A stretch of 64,000 nt of DNA. Origin: Bacteroidota bacterium (GTDB lineage: Bacteria; Bacteroidota; Bacteroidia; Bacteroidales; Dysgonomonadaceae). Positions 1 through 8,631 of the stretch are shown piece after piece (positions within the stretch are counted from its first letter, which is position 1; every line of letters begins with the position of its first letter). The position numbers and the translations under genes were made by a program. The notes below the pieces were generated by a model that was given only the letters and a program-made list of their open reading frames with translations, had not been told where the DNA came from and searched no databases. Location: assembly GCA_023437305.1 (NCBI GenBank), contig JAEZGN010000010.1, positions 62,001 to 126,000 of the forward strand, written 5' to 3'.

Positions 1-31
1 TCATATAAATATATAAATGGAAGAAAAGGAA

Positions 32-886
32 TCAGATTATTTCCAGCTTATCTCGCTGTATCCACCCCACTGTACCATTATCGATTTCTACCTCAAGCCA
101 GTTACGATCTTCTTTTGTTATCGACACTTTCGTTCCTGCATGCAATATAGTAAGTTCCTTACTATTTATATCCGGAGAACTCACCATAGGAGCCGAAGCA
201 GCCATCACTACCGCAGTGTCTCGGTGTTCCAACCTGCTCTTTTGCCTGAACGAAAACACATTGGCAAATATAACGACTATAATGAATACTATACCGGTAT
301 AAAAAGCTATTTTTTTAATCGTAATCAGTTTCGTGAAGAAGAATAACACTAAACAGCCGATCAATAGGAGAAATGAAACAACACCGATATTCGCCCAGCT
401 ATTTGAGCTAAACAGATTTTGTACCCCATTGAACCAGATGCTAAGGAAGAACGTATCAGCAACAGGAATCTTATCTTCAATCTTAGTCATAATATAATCT
501 ATATTATGCTTCGTATCCCTGTCTCCCGGATCAAGCAAATGTGCTCTTTCGTAATATAGACGGGCTTTTGCTATTTCATTAACTCGATAATATGAATTAC
601 CAAGGTTATAATACAATTCCGCAGACTCTAATCCCTGTTTCTTTTGTTCATTCTTTTCGTTTTCGAGCAAATCTATTGCTTTACGGAAGTCTCCGCTATT
701 ATATAACTCGTTCGCTTTATCAAATACAGTATTATCACCGCCCTTATTGTCTGCAATCGTAGCAGAAGGCTTCACTGTTGCACTATCTACTTTTACACTG
801 GCCGTATCTTGCGCATACGACGATATAGCGAATACAAAAAGGAAGAATATATATGATAATATGACTCGTTTCATCTCACTCATCAT
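32..886 (-). CDS. batE: BatE-like TPR/SH3 membrane protein
   Basis: This is the last gene of the Bat operon visible here. The 284-residue protein has a signal peptide (about 5-25), tetratricopeptide-like helices (about 54-130, including the LYYNLGNSYY segment), two membrane helices (about 166-185 and 193-213) and a C-terminal bacterial SH3-like domain (about 225-283, ending GTVGWIQRDKLEII). That architecture is typical of BatE in Bacteroides aerotolerance operons, where the Bat proteins are thought to form an envelope complex; its biochemical activity is unknown. The start codon overlaps the batD stop (TAATG), which suggests translational coupling. A second in-frame ATG at 874 gives a more conventional signal peptide (MKRVILSY) and may be the true start. 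Confidence 0.9.
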   Translation of the reverse strand: MMSEMKRVILSYIFFLFVFAISSYAQDTASVKVDSATVKPSATIADNKGGDNTVFDKANELYNSGDFRKAIDLLENEKNEQKKQGLESAELYYNLGNSYYRVNEIAKARLYYERAHLLDPGDRDTKHNIDYIMTKIEDKIPVADTFFLSIWFNGVQNLFSSNSWANIGVVSFLLLIGCLVLFFFTKLITIKKIAFYTGIVFIIVVIFANVFSFRQKSRLEHRDTAVVMAASAPMVSSPDINSKELTILHAGTKVSITKEDRNWLEVEIDNGTVGWIQRDKLEII

Positions 887-2721
887 TATTTTATTTTTTT
901 GATTGTATTTTCCATTTTACCTATAGCATCTACCGTATCGCTATAGAGTTTATCCATAGCATCATCCGACCCAGAGGGAGCATAACGTGCAAACTCTCCG
1001 GTATCGAGTATATTTATAAACGTTCCTATAATATCGTCCCCAACTCCATATTTGCGAAGTTCTGTCTCAATATTCTCTCTGTTGAGGTCAGCAACAGGGA
1101 TAGTCAGTTTATCGCTCAGATACCCCCACACTGCACGAAGTATCTCTTCGTAGAAATTATCTTTTTTGTGAGTAAGCAAATATTGTTTGGCAAGTTTCAG
1201 ACGTTTAGTTGCAACTTTATTTGCCTTCTTGGTACGCATCAATGCTATATCTGCATTTGCCCGTATTTGTTTCCTATAAATGATAGAGAAGATAACAAAC
1301 AATACAAACGGGATCAGATAGCAAAGAACATAGGAAAGAGAACCAACAAAGAAGTTGTTCGGATTCTTAAACGAATAGCCGCCTGTTTTTATATAACGTA
1401 TATCCTGATCTATCTCCAGTTCTTTCTGATTAGAATAACTTGTCGATACATTCTTCCCTGCATTCGGATCTTTATCCACTTCCAATTCGTAAGATGGAGA
1501 AGATACCGTTTTGTAAGTATTGGTACGTGTATCAAAGTATGAAAATTCGATAGGAGGAATAGTGAATTTACCCGGATAACGAGGGATAAACATATATTCT
1601 ATCGTCTTTGTACCTGTCAGCCCATTCTCTGTCAGTTTATAATCATTCTTCACCTGAGGATCGTAAGTCTCTATATCCTTAGGGAATTTTATTTCCGGAT
1701 TTTTTATAAGCTTGAGGTTACCTGTCCCCGAAATATTTAGTTTGATGGTTACAGCATCGTTAGCCTTGACTTTCTGTGAAGAAATAGTAGGAGTAAACGC
1801 AAATGCACCCACTGCTCCCGAAAAATTAGCGGGTTTATCCTGCAACGGAAGAGCCGAAATATCGACAGTAACAGGCGTTGTTTTCAATATTTTCTTAGCT
1901 TCTGTCATCACATCCTGAGGGCCGAAGAAGGTCTGTACTTTACGTCCTGAAGACACCTCAAAAACAATCTCCATCGTTCCCGAAGGGATGGTTATTTTAC
2001 CCGAGCGTTGAGGAAACAAAAGTGTCTTCTTTACATCTATTGCCATGTAGTTTCGACCTTTATAATGCTCGGCTGTCATTTGTCGGTTTGTGGCCATATC
2101 AAAATCCTCTGTCATGAAGCCTTCAAATTCAGGGAATTGTATTTTACCTACATCTCTGATATTAAGTACGGTATAGAATCGGAATGTTACTACAACAGCT
2201 TCCTGTTCTTTTACTTTAGTTTTAGAGAATATAGCTCTTACAAAGGCATCATCAGGACTCACATTTCCTTCTTTCGATGTCTGGGTAATTATTTGAGGAT
2301 TACGTCCCGGCTGTTGAGGTTTTGCATTCTTATCAGGAGGCAACACTTTGATTTGTGCTGTTCCCGACTTATAATTCTTGCCATTAGCCTTAATTGAGGC
2401 AGCAGGCAGAGTAAATGTACCCTCAGCATTAGCCATCAGCACATAGGTAAAAGTCGTATTGCTCTCCGAGCTAACCTTCCCATTGATATTAGAAGAGCTA
2501 TAAACCTGAGATACAGAAGGTCCGAAAAGAATATCAAATCCTCTTATTTCATCAGGAATCTGGATGTTGTTTCCACTCCCTCCTTTCAATATATATTGCA
2601 GTTGTATCTGAGCTCCTTTTACGGTAGACGCAGGAGCATTGATGACAAACGAGATGTCATCGGCCAATATTTTTGAAACACTTATGAGTAATAATATCAA
2701 TAAAAACGAACACCTCTTCAT
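886..2721 (-). CDS. batD: BatD aerotolerance protein
   Basis: This is a 611-residue BatD-family protein. It has a signal peptide (1-20), several beta-sandwich repeats that are probably periplasmic (about 21-440, with the family-like GFDILFGPS segment at 61-69), one membrane helix (about 459-482) and a cytoplasmic C-terminal helical domain. BatD proteins are thought to present an extracytoplasmic scaffold to the von Willebrand A proteins BatA and BatB. The gene lies 52 bp downstream of a truncated paralogue and overlaps batE by one base. Family membership is clear from length, order and topology. The molecular role in oxygen or stress tolerance is inferred from the Bacteroides operon. Confidence 0.93.
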   Translation of the reverse strand: MKRCSFLLILLLISVSKILADDISFVINAPASTVKGAQIQLQYILKGGSGNNIQIPDEIRGFDILFGPSVSQVYSSSNINGKVSSESNTTFTYVLMANAEGTFTLPAASIKANGKNYKSGTAQIKVLPPDKNAKPQQPGRNPQIITQTSKEGNVSPDDAFVRAIFSKTKVKEQEAVVVTFRFYTVLNIRDVGKIQFPEFEGFMTEDFDMATNRQMTAEHYKGRNYMAIDVKKTLLFPQRSGKITIPSGTMEIVFEVSSGRKVQTFFGPQDVMTEAKKILKTTPVTVDISALPLQDKPANFSGAVGAFAFTPTISSQKVKANDAVTIKLNISGTGNLKLIKNPEIKFPKDIETYDPQVKNDYKLTENGLTGTKTIEYMFIPRYPGKFTIPPIEFSYFDTRTNTYKTVSSPSYELEVDKDPNAGKNVSTSYSNQKELEIDQDIRYIKTGGYSFKNPNNFFVGSLSYVLCYLIPFVLFVIFSIIYRKQIRANADIALMRTKKANKVATKRLKLAKQYLLTHKKDNFYEEILRAVWGYLSDKLTIPVADLNRENIETELRKYGVGDDIIGTFINILDTGEFARYAPSGSDDAMDKLYSDTVDAIGKMENTIKKIK

Positions 2722-2773
2722 TACTCTCTCAATTTATTTTTCTAAAGATTATCACAAAAGTAATATTTTTACT

Positions 2774-3628
2774 TTATATAGCTTTCAAGTCTTGAACACG
2801 TATAACCACCGAATCTATTTTCAACACCTTGTCGTTAGTCACCGACTCGTCGTATACATCTCCCCAAATATCTCTTACTTTCCGTCCCGTAGGAGTCGAA
2901 TACTGAACAGTCACTGAACCCTCCGGCAATACCATTTCTCCGATTTTGCGGGGTTGCAAGAGTAGTTTCCGCATTTCCATAACTTTATATGTTTTTCCGT
3001 TTATCACTTCTTCAGAAAACGACTGTCTCAAGCGGGTTATATCACTCGAATAGAAATCATTCAGATATGGAAAGTCTACATCAACAATCTTATAAATGTC
3101 TTTTGTTGTATATAGCAGATAAGAGAGAGTTAACGTATCAGAGAGGTTAACACTGGTTTTGGAGGCTACCACTTTTAGAAAAGCATCTACATCCTTCACC
3201 TTAGCTATATTCTCTTCCAGAGAGCGTACTTCTATCTTAAAACTTTCCGATTTATACTTCTTACCATCGATATTCACTTCTGCCTGTGGCAAAGAAAACT
3301 TACCCTTTTCGGGTGCACGAAGTATATAGGTTGATGTAGCCGAAAAAGACTGTACCCTCTTCCCTTTTTTGAACACGGTAGAAGTTGATGCGGACAAAGA
3401 AGGCCCGTAAAGAATTTCAAACCCATTCATATTTTTGATGATTACAGGTTCTTTTACTTCCTTATCACTTTCCACAATATAAGCGACTGTAAACTGCTCT
3501 CCAACAGTTACCGTTTCAGGTGCTTTTATCCTCACTTTGTTCTCCTGTCCTGCTAAAGAGATATAAAAAGATAAGGCGAAGAACAAAACTAAAAGCCGAT
3601 GGAATGAGAGAATATTACTTCTTTTCAT
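2774..3628 (-). CDS. Short BatD-like paralogue (soluble, no membrane anchor)
   Basis: This 284-residue secreted protein resembles the N-terminal half of the adjacent BatD. Its GFEILYGPS segment, the GKFSLPQAEVNIDGKKYKSE block and the LLLQPRKIGEMVLPEGSV block match equivalent BatD stretches in the same order (BatD about 20-290). It has a signal peptide (about 1-27, ending LAGQ) but stops where BatD continues into further repeats, the membrane helix and the cytoplasmic domain. The stop is clean and the gene sits 2 bp after batC, so it looks like a maintained tandem duplicate rather than a decayed fragment. It may be a soluble periplasmic partner of the BatA/BatB complex; that is inference. Confidence 0.85.
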   Translation of the reverse strand: MKRSNILSFHRLLVLFFALSFYISLAGQENKVRIKAPETVTVGEQFTVAYIVESDKEVKEPVIIKNMNGFEILYGPSLSASTSTVFKKGKRVQSFSATSTYILRAPEKGKFSLPQAEVNIDGKKYKSESFKIEVRSLEENIAKVKDVDAFLKVVASKTSVNLSDTLTLSYLLYTTKDIYKIVDVDFPYLNDFYSSDITRLRQSFSEEVINGKTYKVMEMRKLLLQPRKIGEMVLPEGSVTVQYSTPTGRKVRDIWGDVYDESVTNDKVLKIDSVVIRVQDLKAI

Positions 3629-3630
3629 TA

Positions 3631-4443
3631 TTACCAGTCTTTATTCTGCTTTCTGTTATTTTCATTCTTTTGCTTGCGTTCCTGAGCCTTCGCTTGGTTT
3701 ACGCGTTCTTGAGTATTTTTTTCGTCTTGTTCTATAGCTTGCAACATCTGTTGCATATTGTCTTGCGACATTTGATTTTGATCCTTCTGATCTTTTTGGT
3801 CTTGTTTCTGATCCTTGTTCTGATTCTGGTCTTGGTTTTGATCCTTATTTTGGTCTTGTTTTTGATCTTTGTTCTGATCTTTATTTTGATCCTTATTCTG
3901 ATCTTCGTTTTGTCGATCTTGTATCATTTTCTGTACAACAGCCAGATTATAACGTGTATTGTCATCTTTCGGATTCAAACGCAATGCGTTTTTATACGCT
4001 TCCATCGACATTTTCAGGTTATCCGCCTGCTGCTGTTGGGGTTGTTGGGGTTGCTGCCCCTGAGGTACGGGAGCTTGTTGGCCTTGTCCTTTTTCATTTG
4101 CTTTCTTCTTCAGGAAAGTGTTTCCCATATTACTCCAAGCAGCACTCATCTTGATAGGATTCTGATTCTCCAATGTGAGATAATGTTGATACTCTTTCAA
4201 GGCATCGTCCCACTTTTGTTGTTTGTAATATGCATTTGCAAGATTGAATGAAGCTTCTTTCGATGCGGCATCATCTTTCAGCGCTTTGTGATATTCGGCT
4301 TCGGCAGCACCGTATCGTTGGTCTTTATATGCCTTATTACCTGAGCGAACGGCCTTGCGTGCTTCTTTCTGAGCCGATAAACTAACTGCGATCAGGGTAA
4401 AAAGTGTTATAAATATAATTTTTTTCATTTCGTCGATATTCAA
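3631..4443 (-). CDS. batC: BatC tetratricopeptide protein with Asn/Lys/Asp/Gln repeat
   Basis: This 270-residue protein has a signal peptide, two or three TPR motifs (about 30-100 and 148-175, e.g. AYKNALRLNPKDDNTRYNLA) and a long low-complexity tail. Between the TPRs is a Gln/Pro-rich linker; after them comes a run of NKDQ/QDQ units (about 185-225) followed by a charged C terminus. BatC proteins are periplasmic TPR adaptors of the Bat operon. The ATG at 4428 (MKKIIFIT) gives a more standard signal peptide than the ATG at 4443. A 95-bp gap separates it from batB, the largest within the operon. Confidence 0.9.
   Translation of the reverse strand: MNIDEMKKIIFITLFTLIAVSLSAQKEARKAVRSGNKAYKDQRYGAAEAEYHKALKDDAASKEASFNLANAYYKQQKWDDALKEYQHYLTLENQNPIKMSAAWSNMGNTFLKKKANEKGQGQQAPVPQGQQPQQPQQQQADNLKMSMEAYKNALRLNPKDDNTRYNLAVVQKMIQDRQNEDQNKDQNKDQNKDQKQDQNKDQNQDQNQNKDQKQDQKDQKDQNQMSQDNMQQMLQAIEQDEKNTQERVNQAKAQERKQKNENNRKQNKDW
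3777..3915 (-). repeat. Degenerate 12-bp tandem repeat inside batC
   Basis: On the minus strand, units of roughly 12 bp encoding NKDQ and variants (QDQ, KDQ, NQDQ) are repeated about ten times with synonymous differences. The repeat keeps frame and creates a long open frame on the opposite strand that is not a gene. Such coding repeats can change length by slippage, so repeat number may vary between strains; that last point is inference. Confidence 0.8.
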
Positions 4444-4538
4444 TTATGATGTCATTTCAAAACAAAGTAATAAATCTTATATCTCTCCGACTAAGCTCTT
4501 CGTTACCTTAGCATGACAAAAAACGTGCATTACTTATC

Positions 4539-5567
4539 TTACTTAAACAATCTTATATTTCTGAATATTCTATTCTTCTTATCGAAGATGCAAATCTCTA
4601 CAAAGAGCAGAACCAATAGAGCCCATGCAAAAATCTGATATTTTTCGTCATATTCAGAATATGCGATGCCATCTATTTCCTTCTTCTGTAGTTTATCCAG
4701 CTCTGCCTGCAAGCTTTTCAGTGCACTGTTAGAATTATCAGCATGCGCATACAATCCTTCTCCGGCTTTGGCTATCTGACGGCACATTTCTTCATTAAGC
4801 TTGGTAACTACGGGTTGCCCTTGTGTGTCTCTTTTTATGTCTCGTGAATTTTCAGCTTCGGGAATCATTGCACCCTCTGCCGTTCCTATCCCTACTACAT
4901 TTACATGCACACCTTTACTAGCAGCACGTGCAGCAGCTTCTTCTGCATTACCCTCATGGCTCTCTCCATCTGTGATAAGCACAATCGCTTTATCTATATC
5001 CGCATCGTTAGAGAAGCAACTCATGCTTATATCTATAGCACTTCCGATGGCAGTACCCTGCACAGGCACAAGACTCGGATTGATCGTTTCGAGGAATAAC
5101 TTCGCCGATTGGTTGTCAGGAGTCAGAGGAAGCTGTATAAATGCCTCTCCTGCAAAAACTACAATTGCTACCTTATCATTCTTACGTTCATCAATAATAC
5201 GAGTCAGTATTTGCTTTGCCTTTACCAATCGGCTCGGGCTGATATCTTCAGCCATCATCGAATTAGAAACGTCTATAGCAATTACCAGCTCTATTCCTTT
5301 TTTATCGACTTTCTCAACCTTTGTTCCAAATTGTGGACGAGCCAAAACGATGATACCAAATCCTACAGCAACCATCGTTATCCAGAATTTGAGATAAGAA
5401 CGTTTTAACGATAGTTCCGGCATCATTTTCTTCACCAAAGACAATGTCCCCAGCTTTTCCACACTTTTACGTTTAGCTATATTCAATAAGATAAAGCCAA
5501 CAACAAATAACGGTATGGCAAGGAACAAATATAGGAATTCGGGATTTGCAAACTTAAATACACTCAT
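4539..5567 (-). CDS. batB: BatB von Willebrand factor A membrane protein
   Basis: This 342-residue protein has N-terminal membrane helices (about 10-30 and 60-77), a VWA domain (about 92-290) and a C-terminal membrane helix (about 310-328). The MIDAS metal site is intact: D99-V-S101-N-S103, a Thr in QLPLTPDN, and an Asp in LITDGESHEG. VWA proteins of this type bind a divalent metal and mediate protein contacts at the membrane face. It follows batA at 24 bp and is a paralogue of it. BatA and BatB are expected to form a complex in the inner membrane. Confidence 0.93.
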   Translation of the reverse strand: MSVFKFANPEFLYLFLAIPLFVVGFILLNIAKRKSVEKLGTLSLVKKMMPELSLKRSYLKFWITMVAVGFGIIVLARPQFGTKVEKVDKKGIELVIAIDVSNSMMAEDISPSRLVKAKQILTRIIDERKNDKVAIVVFAGEAFIQLPLTPDNQSAKLFLETINPSLVPVQGTAIGSAIDISMSCFSNDADIDKAIVLITDGESHEGNAEEAAARAASKGVHVNVVGIGTAEGAMIPEAENSRDIKRDTQGQPVVTKLNEEMCRQIAKAGEGLYAHADNSNSALKSLQAELDKLQKKEIDGIAYSEYDEKYQIFAWALLVLLFVEICIFDKKNRIFRNIRLFK

Positions 5568-5591
5568 AATTAATGCTTACACTTATTTTAT

Positions 5592-6575
5592 TTATGGAAT
5601 ATTTCTCAACCATGTACGTCGCAGAATAAGTTCTCCTCCAATCAGCGCTAAAGCTATAATTGCAAAAGGCAAATAAAGCTCTTTACGCTTTGTCACAGTA
5701 TTTACACTTATATGAGACTTTTCCATTTGATCTATTTCGTCATATATGCCACTCAAACTGGTATTGTCCGTAGCACGGAAGTACGAACCTCCCGTTTTAG
5801 AGGCTATCTCAGTCAATGTGCGTTCGTCAAAGTCGCCCGATACGTTCATCGATTGCATTCCGTACGGAGTCATGACACGCGCCACTGACGTTCCTCTCGA
5901 ACCTATACCAATCGTGTAAACACGTATTCCGTATGATGCGGCCAGCTCGGCAGCGGTTAACGGTGCAATCTGCCCCGCATTGTTAGATCCGTCTGTCAGC
6001 AGGATAACAACACGGGATTTAGACTGACTGTCTTTCAACCGGTTTACAGAATTGGCTAGTCCCAACCCTATAGCTGTACCATCTTCTATCATTCCAAATT
6101 TAACTTCGCTCAATAAATTGAGAAGCACTCGGTGATCTGTTGTCAACGGACATTGAGTAAAACTCTCGCCCGCAAATATGACCAAACCGATACGGTCGCT
6201 TTGCCTATCGTTGATAAATTCGGATGCGACTTTTTTTGCCGCCTCCAAACGAGTTGGAGAGAAGTCATTCGCCATCATGGTTCCTGATATATCCAGTGCC
6301 ATAATAATGTCTATCCCTTCCGACTTGGATATATCTGAAGAATTGACACTCTGAGGTCTTGCCAACACTATTATAACAAGGGCAATAGCAATTACCCTCA
6401 ACAAAAAGGGAAAGTGGCGCATATATACCCTCAGTGTCGACGGTGCTTTTTCGAATGCATAGCCAGAAGACAACTTGAATGTAGCCTGCATTTTCCTTAG
6501 CTTAAAGATATACCACCCAATAAGAGGTATAAGCAATAAGAGTAAGTATAAATATTTCGGATTGGCATATTCCAT
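5592..6575 (-). CDS. batA: BatA von Willebrand factor A membrane protein
   Basis: This 327-residue VWA protein has the same topology as BatB: two N-terminal membrane helices (about 8-25 and 57-73), a VWA domain (about 88-285) and a C-terminal helix (about 300-318) with a short basic tail. Its MIDAS reads D95-I-S97-G-T99, with Thr replacing the last Ser, a change that normally still supports metal binding; the LLTDGSNNAG motif is present. It lies 11 bp downstream of the 353-residue membrane protein. Function as part of the Bat complex is known for the family only at the genetic level. Confidence 0.93.
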   Translation of the reverse strand: MEYANPKYLYLLLLLIPLIGWYIFKLRKMQATFKLSSGYAFEKAPSTLRVYMRHFPFLLRVIAIALVIIVLARPQSVNSSDISKSEGIDIIMALDISGTMMANDFSPTRLEAAKKVASEFINDRQSDRIGLVIFAGESFTQCPLTTDHRVLLNLLSEVKFGMIEDGTAIGLGLANSVNRLKDSQSKSRVVILLTDGSNNAGQIAPLTAAELAASYGIRVYTIGIGSRGTSVARVMTPYGMQSMNVSGDFDERTLTEIASKTGGSYFRATDNTSLSGIYDEIDQMEKSHISVNTVTKRKELYLPFAIIALALIGGELILRRTWLRNIP

Positions 6576-6586
6576 TTCTGTATCTT

Positions 6587-7648
6587 TTAGCTTTGTTTAT
6601 TATTCATATTTTGATTTCCTGTTGCACTTGCATCTCCCTGCGCTTCTTTTCCTTCCTTCTGTTCTTCCAATGTAGGTCTTTCTTCTATCTTAGTCTGATT
6701 TACAAACAAGAATGCATTAACCAAACTAAGGTCGTTTTCATCGGCAAAAGGTGTATATTTTGCAAACTTCACCAGATCGGACAGTTTCAGGATTTGAGCA
6801 AGTCCGTCTGTCGCAGATTTTGTATCTGTAACCAGATGAACAGCTGCGATAATATCGTCCGATATCATTTCGGGAGCAGCAATATCAAAGCGACGGTCAA
6901 TATACTTACGAAGGATATCTGTCAGCTCGGTATAATATTCTTTCTCCATACCTCGCTGCCACATCTTCGAGTCCTTGAGTTTATCAAGACCTTGCAATGC
7001 TTCGACGTGAGGAGGTAATACAATTTTAGGAGTAAAGTAATATCCTTTTTTCTTTTTCCTGTAATAGAGATAAATTAAGGCAGCGATCAATAAAATAATA
7101 AGAGATGCCAGGAAAAGTATATACAAGTATTCCAAATAGTCGAGCCATACAAATGGAGGAGATTGAACATCCTTAATATCGTTAATCTGAAGCTTAGCAA
7201 AATCGATAGAGTCTGTCTCATGATTTTTCAATCGTTCGAGATAAGCCAACGTAGAATCGGATAGTTGCGGAGCAGATACTTTGAGCCCAAAATCATTTGT
7301 CTTCAGAGTATCTGTACCATCTATCACCATCATATAAGGTATATGATACAGCGTAGAGTCGAATGAGGTAACTATGTATTTCTGATTGATAGTCATCACC
7401 TCAGTCATTGTTGTATCCGGCTTCAACATCGCGAGAACTTCTACCCCCCTGATTAGTGTGTCCTTATAGGCAGGGAAAATAATATTCTTCCCTTTGGGGG
7501 CAATAACTTCTACATTTATAACTGCCTGCTCACCAATCAATATATCCGACGGCTGTATAGTTGCCCTTACGGTCGACTTTTGTGCATGAAGCGCAAAACT
7601 CAAACAGAAGGATAAGCTAAGCAGTATTATATTTTTCAATTTCAACAT
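6587..7648 (-). CDS. Bat-operon membrane protein of unknown function
   Basis: This 353-residue protein occupies the usual position between the DUF58 gene and batA in Bacteroidetes Bat operons. It has a signal peptide (1-22), a periplasmic beta-rich domain (about 25-130) resembling the oxygen-tolerance beta-sandwiches of BatD, one membrane helix (about 172-196, followed by YYRKKKKGYYF), and a cytoplasmic helical domain (about 205-320), ending in a polar Gln/Asn-rich tail. Layout is similar to DUF4381-type proteins. No catalytic motif is visible. Its likely role is an accessory membrane subunit of the MoxR/Bat machinery. Confidence 0.8.
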   Translation of the reverse strand: MLKLKNIILLSLSFCLSFALHAQKSTVRATIQPSDILIGEQAVINVEVIAPKGKNIIFPAYKDTLIRGVEVLAMLKPDTTMTEVMTINQKYIVTSFDSTLYHIPYMMVIDGTDTLKTNDFGLKVSAPQLSDSTLAYLERLKNHETDSIDFAKLQINDIKDVQSPPFVWLDYLEYLYILFLASLIILLIAALIYLYYRKKKKGYYFTPKIVLPPHVEALQGLDKLKDSKMWQRGMEKEYYTELTDILRKYIDRRFDIAAPEMISDDIIAAVHLVTDTKSATDGLAQILKLSDLVKFAKYTPFADENDLSLVNAFLFVNQTKIEERPTLEEQKEGKEAQGDASATGNQNMNNKQS

Positions 7649-7671
7649 ATATCAATGTATCGATTTTATTT

Positions 7672-8541
7672 TCAACTTCTCTTTTTAAATAAAGCCAACA
7701 ATGCTTTGACATAATCTTCATCGGTACGCACCGATACACTGTCCACCTTGCTGCGATTGAATGAGGTCTGCATACTATCCTGTTGTTTCTGCCACCAATC
7801 TTTATACGTCTGCCTTACCTTACGAGACGATGTGTCGATCCAATGTTCGCTTCCGGTCTCTGCATCCATTATCTTCATAAGACCAACGCTAGGCAACTGA
7901 GTTTCGAGAGAATCATATACCTGCAACGCAACAATATCGTGTTTACGGTTTGCTATCGTGAGCGCATTGTAGTAATCTTTGACATCAATAAAGTCGGATA
8001 TCATAAAGGTTGTACACCTCTTTTTTATAGCATTCGTCAAAAATTTCAGAGCCATTCCCATATCAGTTTTGGGACTTTCCGCCTGAAAGTTGATCAATTC
8101 GCGGATAATGTACAGGATATGTTTCTTCCCTTTCTTTGGCGGGATGAATTTTTCTATCTTATCAGAAAAGAAGATTACTCCGATCTTATCGTTATTTTGT
8201 ATGGCTGAAAAGGCTAGAGTAGCAGCAATTTCAGTTACGACATCTCTCTTTATAGAAAGGTGTGTACCAAAATCCTGACTGGCTGAAACATCGACAAGCA
8301 ACATAACGGTAAGTTCCCTTTCCTCTTCGAATACCTTCACATAAGGCTTGTTGTATCGTGCTGTTACATTCCAGTCTATATCGCGAATATCGTCTCCATA
8401 CTGGTATTCTCGCACTTCAGAGAAAGCCATACCACGCCCCTTAAAAGCAGAGTGATATTGGCCGGCAAAAATATTGCGGGATAATCCACGGGTCTTAATC
8501 TCTATCTGACGTACTTTCTTTAATAATTCGCTTGTTTCCAT
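7672..8541 (-). CDS. DUF58 domain protein of the MoxR/Bat operon
   Basis: This 289-residue soluble protein carries the DUF58 signature around residues 46-60 (YQYGDDIRDIDWNVTARYN), followed by a VWA-like fold with DVSAS as the metal-site loop. Members of this family are co-encoded with MoxR ATPases and VWA proteins, and are thought to be clients or adaptors of the ATPase. It lies 23 bp upstream of the membrane protein gene and 90 bp downstream of moxR, so it is probably in the same transcript. The exact activity is unknown. Confidence 0.9.
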   Translation of the reverse strand: METSELLKKVRQIEIKTRGLSRNIFAGQYHSAFKGRGMAFSEVREYQYGDDIRDIDWNVTARYNKPYVKVFEEERELTVMLLVDVSASQDFGTHLSIKRDVVTEIAATLAFSAIQNNDKIGVIFFSDKIEKFIPPKKGKKHILYIIRELINFQAESPKTDMGMALKFLTNAIKKRCTTFMISDFIDVKDYYNALTIANRKHDIVALQVYDSLETQLPSVGLMKIMDAETGSEHWIDTSSRKVRQTYKDWWQKQQDSMQTSFNRSKVDSVSVRTDEDYVKALLALFKKRS

Positions 8542-8631
8542 ATTTTCTTAAAGCTATTAGCATATGATCTAAATAGCAAGTTTCTTCACTTAGACAAGGC
8601 GTACATGTAAAACTACGCCTATTAGCTCTAA

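Noticed and set aside
3777..3915. Possible CRISPR-like or intergenic repeat array
   Set aside because: Units are about 12 bp, degenerate and lie in frame inside batC; no spacers or cas genes are present.
3520..4251. Long hydrophobic open frame on the plus strand opposite batC
   Set aside because: It is the reverse reading of the NKDQ-type repeat, giving Leu/Ile/Val runs, and has no independent support. The batC frame shows a signal peptide and TPRs.
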